The notes under the pieces were generated by a model, which worked only from the letters and a program-made list of their open reading frames with translations, was not told the DNA's origin and did no database searches. From contig DAOWMW010000028.1 in the NCBI GenBank assembly GCA_030642865.1, positions 1-9,863 of the forward strand: DNA of 9,863 nt. The letters run 5' to 3'. Of this stretch, positions 1 to 5,754 are shown piece after piece. The translations under genes and the position numbers were made by a program. This DNA comes from Desulfobacteraceae bacterium (GTDB lineage: Bacteria; Desulfobacterota; Desulfobacteria; Desulfobacterales; BuS5). The number at the start of each line of letters is the position of its first letter. Position 1 is the stretch's first letter.

Positions 1-35
1 CTAAAAACCCTGTATACTAAAAAAATCGACCTGTG

Positions 36-317
36 CAGTTAGCTATTAGGTGTTAGCTTTTGCATGAAACCATTCGACGTCTGCCTGATCTCGTTACATT
101 TGCCGATCTAATTCCAACCTAAGCAGAGGCAAACCCCATGTGGTTGCCCGGCAGAATCCATTACTGCCCTGCGGATATGGAAATGGACAGGGCGGATATG
201 GAATCCTCCCCTACTTTGAAAAGCCGAGGCATTACGCCAGCAGGAAATAACACCCAGTGGGTGAAAGCAAAACATCCTGTGATCATTTTGGCTAATAGCT
301 AACTGCTAAAGGCTAAC
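36..317. repeat. MITE-like segment with inverted GTTAGC-rich ends
   Basis: CAGTTAGCTATTAG at 36-49 is the exact reverse complement of 292-305 (14 of 14). Each end carries a second imperfect GTTAGC unit, so 38-61 pairs with the reverse complement of 294-317 at 19 of 24 positions. The enclosed segment holds no ORF but several hairpins. Short length, no coding capacity and inverted ends fit a miniature inverted-repeat element or another dispersed intergenic repeat. No flanking target-site duplication could be identified, so mobility is inferred. Confidence 0.5.
164..212 (+). repeat. Left arm of a 49-bp inverted repeat flanking the pilT-like pair
   Basis: Begins CTGCCCTGCGGATATGGAA. It matches the reverse complement of 2632-2680 at 45 of 49 positions with no gaps. 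Inside the arm, GCGGATATGGAA occurs twice with a 21-bp period (171-182 and 192-203). The arm lies inside the MITE-like segment upstream of the first ATPase gene. Confidence 0.8.
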
Positions 318-347
318 CGCACAACTCGAAAAAATTCGGAGCTGCAA

Positions 348-1430
348 ATGGCAAAAATAGATGCTTTTTTTAAATTGATGCATGAACAGTCCGCTTCTGA
401 TCTACATCTTTCATCAGGACAACCCCCTGCCATGAGGATATATGGTGATATTGAAAGAATAAAGTACAAGGTCTTAGAAAGTGATGAATTAAAAAAAATG
501 CTTTATGAGATTGCCCCGGAAAACAAAATTAAACTTTTTGAAGAAACAGGTGATATTGATTTTGTATATGAAATATCCGGTTTGGCCAGATATCGTTCAA
601 ATTTTTTTATGCAGCGAAGCGGCATAAGTGCTGTTTTCAGAGAAATTCCATCCGAAATAGTAACTGCCGAAAAGCTGGGGCTTCCCCAGGTGATCTCCAA
701 GCTTGCCTCATTACCCCGGGGCATTGTTCTTATGACCGGCCCCACAGGAAGCGGAAAATCGACCACCCTTGCAGCAATAGTTGATGAAGCAAACAGAACA
801 CGCAAAGACCATATTATTACAATTGAAGACCCCATAGAGTTTGTTCATAAAAGTAAAGGGTGTACTATTAATCAACGTGAAGTTGGTCTCCATACAAAAT
901 CTTTTAAGACTGCTCTGCGTGGAGCCCTGCGTGAGGATCCTGATATCATTCTTGTTGGGGAGATGAGGGATCTGGACACGATTTCCATGGCCATAGAGGC
1001 TGCATCCACAGGCCACCTGGTATTTAGCACCCTCCATACCACAAGCGCATCAAAAACCGTTGACAGGATAATCGAGGTGTTTCCGTCCCACGAGCAGGCC
1101 CAGATACGTTCCACTCTGGCTGATGGACTCAGGGCTGTTATTTGCCAAACCCTTTTAAAAAGAATTGACAAGAAAGGAAGGTGTGCTGCTTTTGAAATAT
1201 TAATAGCAACTCCGGCTGCCAGAAATCTTATTCGTGACTCCAAAACCTATCAGCTTCCTTCAACAATTCAAACAGGAAAAAAATACGGGATGCAGCTTCT
1301 GGATGATTCCATTTTGGAGTTATTCAACAAAGGCTGGATTTCTCCTGATGATGCCTATGAAAAGGCTAACGATAAAAGCAGGTTTCGTCCCTTATTAACA
1401 CGGCCCCCCATTGATTTTACTGAAACATAA
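348..1430 (+). CDS. pilT: Type IV pilus retraction ATPase, PilT-like
   Basis: A hexameric cytoplasmic ATPase of the PilT/GspE secretion superfamily, expected to drive pilus depolymerisation for twitching, DNA uptake or surface sensing. The 360 residues are close to the usual PilT length. Visible motifs are the N-terminal SASDLHLSSGQPP segment (15-27), Walker A GPTGSGKS (131-138), Asp box IEDPIE (159-164), Walker B ending DIILVGEMRD (199-208), His box HLVFSTLHTTS (223-233), and AARNLIRD (290-297). The last corresponds to the AIRNLIRE motif that marks retraction PilT. The ATG has a GGAG Shine-Dalgarno 6 nt upstream (338-341). A second family member follows after 36 bp, so the two are probably co-transcribed. 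No pilus structural genes are in the window, so the machine served is inferred. Confidence 0.9.
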   Translation: MAKIDAFFKLMHEQSASDLHLSSGQPPAMRIYGDIERIKYKVLESDELKKMLYEIAPENKIKLFEETGDIDFVYEISGLARYRSNFFMQRSGISAVFREIPSEIVTAEKLGLPQVISKLASLPRGIVLMTGPTGSGKSTTLAAIVDEANRTRKDHIITIEDPIEFVHKSKGCTINQREVGLHTKSFKTALRGALREDPDIILVGEMRDLDTISMAIEAASTGHLVFSTLHTTSASKTVDRIIEVFPSHEQAQIRSTLADGLRAVICQTLLKRIDKKGRCAAFEILIATPAARNLIRDSKTYQLPSTIQTGKKYGMQLLDDSILELFNKGWISPDDAYEKANDKSRFRPLLTRPPIDFTET

Positions 1431-1466
1431 TTATATTCAAAAACTGTAAACCATAAGAGGCGCCCC

Positions 1467-2627
1467 ATGAATCGACAGGAAGTTGATTATATTATTACAA
1501 AAATGCTCGATTCCCATGAAAATGTGTCAGGCCTTAACCTGACAGTGGGTAAACCCCTCCAGGTTGACGCCTCTGGTGAGCTGAGACCTGTGGAAATGAA
1601 ACCGGCTTTTGCAAATCTTACACCATTTCAAACAGAGACCTTTGCTTTAAATTTAATAAACCAGAATCGACGTCTTACTAATATGCTTTTAACCAGTGGT
1701 TCCTGTGATTTCGCCTATTCACTTCCTGGCAACTCCCGCTTCAGAGTCAATATTTTTCGACAATCCGGTAATTATTCAATAATCATGCGCCGCCTTGCAG
1801 AAAATATCCCAACAATTAAGGAACTAAACCTTCCTGAGACTTTCTATAAAATTTCCATGGAAAAAAACGGGATTGTTTTTGTTACGGGGGCCACAGGTTC
1901 CGGGAAAACAACATCCCTCGCAGCAATGCTCGCTTATATTAATGAACAGAAATCTATCCATGTTGTAACTCTTGAAGATCCCATTGAATTTCAGCATTCC
2001 CAAAAAAAATCGACCTTTAATCAAAGAGAGCTGGGCGTCGATTTTGACACTTTTGGAAGCGGCTTAAGGGCAGCTTTGAGGCAAGCTCCCAGGGTAATAC
2101 TGGTCGGAGAGATGCATGACAGAGAATCTGTTGAAATAGTATTGAATGCTGCAGAAACAGGAAGTCTGGTCTTAACTACTCTCCATACTGTGGATGCAGG
2201 CCAGACAATTAACCGTATAATAGGGATGTTTAACTCAGAAGAGGAGCATCTGATAAGAATTCGTCTTGCTGATACCATCCGGTGGATTGTCTCTCAAAGA
2301 TTACTCCCCGATCTTAAGGGGGGGCGTGTTGCTGCATTTGAAATTTTATGCACCAGTTTAAGGGTGAAGGATTCCATTCTCCATGGTGAATCCGAAGGAA
2401 AGACTTTTTACGAAATTATGCAAGCGGGGAAACCCCTGGGTATGACCACATTTGATGAATATATTCTGCAATTATATAAAGACAACCTGATTGATGAGAG
2501 AACCGCGTTATCCTACTCTTCACAAAAGTTCCGTATCTCCCAGGGTATAGATATGCTAAAAAGCCGCAGAGGAGAAACCACAACAGACATTGATGGACTT
2601 GCACTTGATCATCAGTACGGAAAATAA
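1467..2627 (+). CDS. Divergent PilT/PilU-like ATPase paralogue
   Basis: Second PilT-family ATPase, 386 residues. It keeps Walker A GATGSGKT (141-148), Asp box LEDPIE (169-174), a Walker B region ending VILVGEMHD and a His box with TTLHTVDAG, so nucleotide binding and hydrolysis look possible. It departs from PilT in three places. The N-terminal SDLHL-type segment reads SGLNLTVGKP (21-30). LREDPD before Walker B is LRQAPR (204-209). The AIRNLIRE region is replaced by SLRVKDSILHGE (297-308). There is also a polar C-terminal tail of about 30 residues. This pattern fits a PilU-type or otherwise specialised accessory retraction ATPase. AAGAGG at 1455-1460 is a well-placed ribosome site. The exact orthologue group is uncertain. 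Confidence 0.82.
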   Translation: MNRQEVDYIITKMLDSHENVSGLNLTVGKPLQVDASGELRPVEMKPAFANLTPFQTETFALNLINQNRRLTNMLLTSGSCDFAYSLPGNSRFRVNIFRQSGNYSIIMRRLAENIPTIKELNLPETFYKISMEKNGIVFVTGATGSGKTTSLAAMLAYINEQKSIHVVTLEDPIEFQHSQKKSTFNQRELGVDFDTFGSGLRAALRQAPRVILVGEMHDRESVEIVLNAAETGSLVLTTLHTVDAGQTINRIIGMFNSEEEHLIRIRLADTIRWIVSQRLLPDLKGGRVAAFEILCTSLRVKDSILHGESEGKTFYEIMQAGKPLGMTTFDEYILQLYKDNLIDERTALSYSSQKFRISQGIDMLKSRRGETTTDIDGLALDHQYGK

Positions 2628-2631
2628 CAGC

Positions 2632-2680
2632 AGGGGCGGGTTCCATATCCTCCCTGTCCTTTTCCATATCCGCAGGGCAG
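2632..2680 (-). repeat. Right arm of the 49-bp inverted repeat flanking the pilT-like pair
   Basis: Read on the minus strand it is the near copy of 164-212 (45 of 49 identical). It starts 4 bp after the stop of the second ATPase gene. Unlike the left copy, no GTTAGC-rich end was found nearby, so this looks like a fragment or core unit. CCCTG (2652-2656) can pair with CAGGG (2673-2677) ahead of a T-rich stretch at 2685-2699, which could give a weak terminator. Confidence 0.78.
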
Positions 2681-2751
2681 AATAATTTCTTGTTTTTTAT
2701 GACGGGGTTTCAGGAGTAAGATACTAACCGGACACGGCTATATACAACCGC

Positions 2752-2780
2752 TTGAAAATATTTATAATTATGGATATAAT
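2752..2780 (+). promoter_or_regulatory. Sigma70-type promoter for the zinc-ribbon gene
   Basis: TTGAAA (2752-2757) and a perfect TATAAT (2775-2780) are separated by exactly 17 bp. Transcription would start near 2787, giving a leader of about 117 nt to the ATG at 2904. This suggests the zinc-ribbon gene can be expressed separately from the ATPase pair. The region is AT-rich, so chance matches are possible. Confidence 0.6.
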
Positions 2781-2785
2781 GTAAA

Positions 2786-2820
2786 GCATTAAAAAAATCA
2801 GACATACGCTTTTTTTATGC
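2786..2820 (+). promoter_or_regulatory. Stem-loop at the start of the predicted 5' leader
   Basis: GCAT followed by a one-base bulge and A7 (2786-2797) pairs with T7-ATGC (2810-2820), giving an 11-bp stem around a 12-nt loop (2798-2809). It begins at or next to the predicted transcription start. It could stabilise the 5' end of the message or bind a regulator. The A/T-rich stem makes a strong intrinsic terminator unlikely. Function unknown. Confidence 0.35.
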
Positions 2821-2903
2821 CATGCAATTATTTTAAGTAGTTAGATATGTTTTTTACATAAGAAATAAAAAAAGAGTCAAACTCAAGTTCCAAGGTCTGT
2901 ATT

Positions 2904-3566
2904 ATGAATATTATATGCAAAAACTGCCAGGCTAAACTCAAAATTCCCGATGAAAAAATTCCCAGGGGTAAAACCACTATCTTTAAATGCCCTAAGTGCA
3001 AATCGAATGTTTCTCTTAATCCTGATCCCATATCTGATGATACAAGATTAAACTTGCCAGACCAGGAGCTGGGATTTGAAGAAACAGAGGAAAATTTTGA
3101 TCATTATGAAAGACCCTTTGATTTTATTGAAGAAGATGTAAAGATAGCCCTTGTCTGCGAAACAGATTCTGATATCTTTAAAAAGATTGAAAACGTATTG
3201 GCAGTTAAGGAATATCATGTTATAAGGGCTAAAAATATAAGGCATGCCTTGGCTGGTATAAGGTTTCAGCCTTTTGATGTGATAGTATTAAATGAAAAAT
3301 TTAATGGAGAAAATCCTGATTTAAATTGTCTGCTTGAACGCCTGGAAAGTATGGAGATGTCGGTGCGCAGAAAAATTTTTGTAGTATTAATCAGTGATAG
3401 ATTTCGTACCATGAATAATATGACCGCATTAAGCAAAAGTGTTAATTTGATTATCAACACAAAAGATATTGATCAGTTTGAAAAAATATTATTCAGAAAA
3501 ATAACCGCAAAAGATACGTTTTATAGAATTTACAATGAAGCCTTAAAAGTGTCGGGCACACTTTAA
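2904..3566 (+). CDS. MJ0042-type zinc-ribbon protein with a receiver-like domain
   Basis: A 220-residue soluble protein. Residues 1-40 form a zinc ribbon with Cys5, Cys8, Cys29 and Cys32 (CKNC and CPKC knuckles), matching the MJ0042 zinc-finger family often found at the N-terminus of deltaproteobacterial regulators. An acidic linker (about 41-78) leads into a domain resembling a response-regulator receiver: strand IALVCETD (81-88), FDVIVLNEKFNG (124-135), a switch-like Ser164 and Lys187 near the end. At the expected phospho-acceptor position the residue is Asn130, so classical phosphorylation looks lost. No output domain follows. AAGG at 2892-2895 precedes the ATG by 8 nt. Position after two pilus ATPases suggests a role in regulating or scaffolding the pilus machinery, but that is inference. 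Confidence 0.72.
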   Translation: MNIICKNCQAKLKIPDEKIPRGKTTIFKCPKCKSNVSLNPDPISDDTRLNLPDQELGFEETEENFDHYERPFDFIEEDVKIALVCETDSDIFKKIENVLAVKEYHVIRAKNIRHALAGIRFQPFDVIVLNEKFNGENPDLNCLLERLESMEMSVRRKIFVVLISDRFRTMNNMTALSKSVNLIINTKDIDQFEKILFRKITAKDTFYRIYNEALKVSGTL

Positions 3567-3582
3567 AGTATTCGGAAAACCC

Positions 3583-3759
3583 ATGGCCTGTTTTTATATT
3601 GTTATGAAAAAATCGAGATATACATGTGCTGACTACAGAAACGAAATGGTTCTTTTAAGACTTAAAATACGTCTTAACAATGAAATGTTGTCCAGCGAAG
3701 AAAAAAAAGATATTATCAAAGAAATAGAAAAGTTGACCCTGGAAATGGATATGGATTGA
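3583..3759 (+). CDS. Small charged hypothetical protein (58 or 51 aa)
   Basis: A short reading frame just after the zinc-ribbon gene. Two in-frame ATGs compete: 3583 (58 aa), with GGA at 3574-3576 a fair ribosome-site core 6 nt upstream, and 3604 (51 aa), with no visible ribosome site but a more natural protein start, MKKSRYTCADYRNEM. The C-terminal two thirds are rich in Glu, Lys and Leu with heptad-like spacing, predicting a helical hairpin or short coiled coil, and the protein ends EMDMD. It resembles small conserved proteins I associate with Desulfobacterales, but this is memory, not a search. No known domain. It may be translationally coupled to the upstream gene (16 bp from its stop). 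Confidence 0.6.
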   Translation: MACFYIVMKKSRYTCADYRNEMVLLRLKIRLNNEMLSSEEKKDIIKEIEKLTLEMDMD

Positions 3760-3802
3760 TATAAACCTCAAGATAAAAATTTTGGATGTGTTATTGATCG
3801 TC

Positions 3803-3820
3803 GGAGTATTATAATACTCC
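3803..3820. repeat. 18-bp perfect palindrome in the convergent gap
   Basis: GGAGTATTATAATACTCC is its own exact reverse complement. As RNA it could form a hairpin of about 7 bp with a TTAT loop. The plus-strand side continues TTCCTCTG, which is pyrimidine-rich but not a true U tract. It could be a weak terminator for the plus block or a symmetric protein-binding site. Confidence 0.55.
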
Positions 3821-3836
3821 TTCCTCTGACCTTGTG

Positions 3837-3883
3837 CCAATTTTTAAAATTGGGTAAGGATTGGGGATGAAATAAATTACCCA
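3837..3883 (-). terminator. Probable end-of-operon hairpins downstream of coaX
   Basis: Two overlapping inverted repeats lie downstream of the minus-strand operon. TGGGTAA (3851-3857) pairs with TTACCCA (3877-3883) across a 19-nt loop. CCAATTTT (3837-3844) pairs with AAAATTGG (3846-3853) around a single base. On the minus strand the first stem is followed by ATTTTAAAAATTGG, a modest U-rich stretch. The place between convergent operons and the symmetry support transcription termination, but neither stem has a textbook GC-rich body plus long U tract. Confidence 0.42.
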
Positions 3884-3926
3884 GAATTAATAAAATTCAC
3901 GATCCTGATTATCTGAAACGTTATAT

Positions 3927-4694
3927 TCACAGATTACCAAAAAGTCTCAACCCTTCCAGGGTCAAATCAGGTTCAACAATTTTTATACTTTCTGATATAT
4001 TATATATCAAAGAAGCAAAGCCTCCTGTTGCAATTACCAAAGGGTTCATATTTGTTTCCCTGATCATTCGTTTTGTTATCCCGTCTACAAGTCCGGCATA
4101 GCCGTAAAAAATTCCTGATAACATGCTGTCAATGGTATTTTTCCCTATGACTTTTTCAGGGGGAAGGCCAATTTTTACATGGGGAAGCATTGATGACTGC
4201 ATGAACATAGCCTTTGATGAAATACCCAGCCCCGGGCTTATGGAGCCGCCGAGATATACCCCTTTTTCAGAGACAGCATCTATTGTTGTAGCTGTACCCA
4301 GATCGATCACAATCAAGCCTGTCTTGTATTTATTATATGCAGCAACTGCATTTACAATTCTGTCCGACCCTAATTCTTCCAGGTTGTCATGCCATACCTG
4401 AAGGTTGAGTTTTTTTGCCGAGGCAACATCAATCCATTCAGGGGGACAACCAATAGTCTTGCCGCAGAAAAAATCGAGATTACCTGCAACATTCGGTACC
4501 ACACTCGAGATAACAATCTTGCCAATTTTTTCCGGCCCAATACTGCTGGCTGATAAAAGGGAGGATGCAAGCGCATTAAAAGCATTCGGGGTTGCATTAA
4601 TATCAGTCACAAACCGCCATTTGGCCTTTAGAGTCTTTCCTGCATAAACCCCCATAACTATATTGGTATTTCCCACATCAATGACAAGCAGCAT
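3927..4694 (-). CDS. coaX: Type III pantothenate kinase
   Basis: Catalyses ATP-dependent phosphorylation of pantothenate to 4'-phosphopantothenate, the first step of CoA synthesis, in the cytoplasm. As an ASKHA-fold enzyme it shows the phosphate motif DVGNTN (6-11), GSDR (109-112), DLGTATTID (131-139), GGSISPGL (149-156), NTIDSMLSGIFYGY (186-199) and the adenosine-region ATGG (222-225). Length 255 is typical of the family, and all expected blocks are present, so it looks functional. Type III enzymes generally need a monovalent cation and are not feedback-inhibited by CoA. The ATG has GGA 7 nt upstream. It is the last gene of the minus-strand run, 38 bp after the YbbR gene. Neighbouring birA, a common partner in other bacteria, is absent. 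Confidence 0.95.
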   Translation of the reverse strand: MLLVIDVGNTNIVMGVYAGKTLKAKWRFVTDINATPNAFNALASSLLSASSIGPEKIGKIVISSVVPNVAGNLDFFCGKTIGCPPEWIDVASAKKLNLQVWHDNLEELGSDRIVNAVAAYNKYKTGLIVIDLGTATTIDAVSEKGVYLGGSISPGLGISSKAMFMQSSMLPHVKIGLPPEKVIGKNTIDSMLSGIFYGYAGLVDGITKRMIRETNMNPLVIATGGFASLIYNISESIKIVEPDLTLEGLRLFGNL

Positions 4695-4732
4695 CTAATT
4701 TTCCAATCCTTGAATGTAAACCGGCTTTCTGA

Positions 4733-5656
4733 TTATTTTAATCCGGGATTTTTAAATATTTTAACCTTGAACAATTCAGGTTTTACCTTAAGAAGCCGGG
4801 TGCTAAAGGGTAAGATTATAGATGCGCGTTTTAAGTATTCACCAGGCTTTAACCCTGCCAGATCTATAAAAATATCAAATTTATTTCCATCGGTCATGTT
4901 TTTAAGTATATTTTCAGGACCTTCTACTTTTATTTCCAATACATCAGGGAAGATGGAGTATAGAAATTTTGTATTTTTCCCTTTTAAGGGGAGATGAGTA
5001 AATTTTTTAATGACACTCTTCTCTTTAATAAAGACTTCAGCTAAAAAAATTGTTACAGGGGAAACTATCTCTGCTCCCCCGGGAAGATTCAGCGGGATTT
5101 TTTTTTTAACCGTTTCTGAAAAAGCCTCAATATCAACAGGAAGAGTTAATATCTTCTCCATATTCAGCAGAAGGCTTTCCGGTCCGCTTAATATTGCGGA
5201 TGATGGTTCCAGAGATATTTTTTCCACCATAAAACCGGTAGCAGGTTTTCCAGAGATGGAAACCTTTAATGGGAATTTTTTTTCAATTTTATTCTCAACA
5301 TGCAAAGCAAAATATGCCGGTTTGATCTCTCTGATGAAAACCCCCTCAGGTATGGGAATATCTTTTTTGTTTATTTTTATGGATACCAGACCAGCAGTTG
5401 CGGCTGTTAGATCAGGTACATAGGCCAGATTCATAGCCGAAAGAGTAATAAGCATCGATTTTGAACCGGAAAAATGAAGATCAATACTTTTTAGTGGATG
5501 ACCTGTTATTATCAGATTATGAGGAAGGGCTTTATAGTCCACAGGTAAAGCTATATCGGCTTCATGTTCAGCGGCACAACCCCAAAATAAAATGGAGCAT
5601 ACAGCTAAACTGAAAATTGATCTGTGTATAAATTTATTTAGTAAAGTATGTATCAT
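4733..5656 (-). CDS. YbbR/CdaR-like domain protein, envelope-anchored
   Basis: YbbR-domain proteins such as CdaR are membrane-anchored and, where studied, regulate the diadenylate cyclase CdaA. From the ATG at 5656 the protein has 307 residues: a basic start, a hydrophobic segment (about 13-28), then roughly three YbbR-like repeats. The first begins at the ALPVDYKALPHNLIITGHP stretch; the second and third begin near the KKFPLKVSISG and KKFTHLPLKG stretches. The export segment ends LFWGC-AA, which could be a weak lipobox (Cys27) or simply the membrane anchor. An in-frame TTG at 5701 would add 15 residues. Neither start has a clear ribosome site; ATG was chosen because it places the hydrophobic segment near the N-terminus. 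cdaA, the usual partner gene, is not adjacent. A coding A10 tract (5098-5107) encodes KKK. Confidence 0.8.
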   Translation of the reverse strand: MIHTLLNKFIHRSIFSLAVCSILFWGCAAEHEADIALPVDYKALPHNLIITGHPLKSIDLHFSGSKSMLITLSAMNLAYVPDLTAATAGLVSIKINKKDIPIPEGVFIREIKPAYFALHVENKIEKKFPLKVSISGKPATGFMVEKISLEPSSAILSGPESLLLNMEKILTLPVDIEAFSETVKKKIPLNLPGGAEIVSPVTIFLAEVFIKEKSVIKKFTHLPLKGKNTKFLYSIFPDVLEIKVEGPENILKNMTDGNKFDIFIDLAGLKPGEYLKRASIILPFSTRLLKVKPELFKVKIFKNPGLK

Positions 5657-5754
5657 TTGTCGCGTAAGGTCAGAAAAATAATAATTTATATAAGGGTTCA
5701 ACTAATATCTACAGCTTGTGATACTTGAATCAGTATAGCTGAACAGATACTATT

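Larger units (their letters stand above)
1..347. other. Gene-free, repeat-rich leader upstream of the pilT pair
   Basis: No credible ORF is seen here. The stretch is dense in symmetry: inverted GTTAGC-rich ends (about 36-61 and 292-317), two adjacent stem-loops (GGCAA/TTGCC at 128-132 and 144-148; GGCAG/CTGCC at 150-154 and 164-168), a 12-bp direct repeat GCGGATATGGAA at 171-182 and 192-203, and a tight hairpin CACCC-AGT-GGGTG at 251-263 nested between CAGGA (241-245) and TCCTG (275-279). It may be a small non-autonomous repeat element, a structured 5' leader for the ATPase genes, or both. I found no convincing sigma70 or sigma54 promoter in it. The pilT Shine-Dalgarno GGAG is at 338-341. Confidence 0.6.

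Noticed and set aside
121..200. c-di-GMP-I (GEMM) riboswitch suggested by AGGCAAACC at 127-135 upstream of pilT
   Set aside because: The GACGCAAAGC-type receptor half and the second stem of the GEMM consensus are missing, and GGCAA instead pairs directly with TTGCC in a plain hairpin.
288..310. Sigma54 promoter (TGGC...TGC) before pilT
   Set aside because: The GG to GC distance is 15 bp instead of the required 12, and the bases belong to the inverted GTTAGC repeat.
415..2600. PilB-type extension ATPase for either of the two tandem genes
   Set aside because: Both proteins are 360-386 residues and lack the large N-terminal domain and tetracysteine zinc motif of PilB/GspE; the first also has a PilT-type AARNLIRD motif.
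3741..3757. GGAAATGGATATGGATT at the end of the small ORF as another copy of the GGATATGGAA repeat
   Set aside because: It is explained by the codons for EMDMD and lacks the rest of the 49-bp unit; treated as chance similarity.
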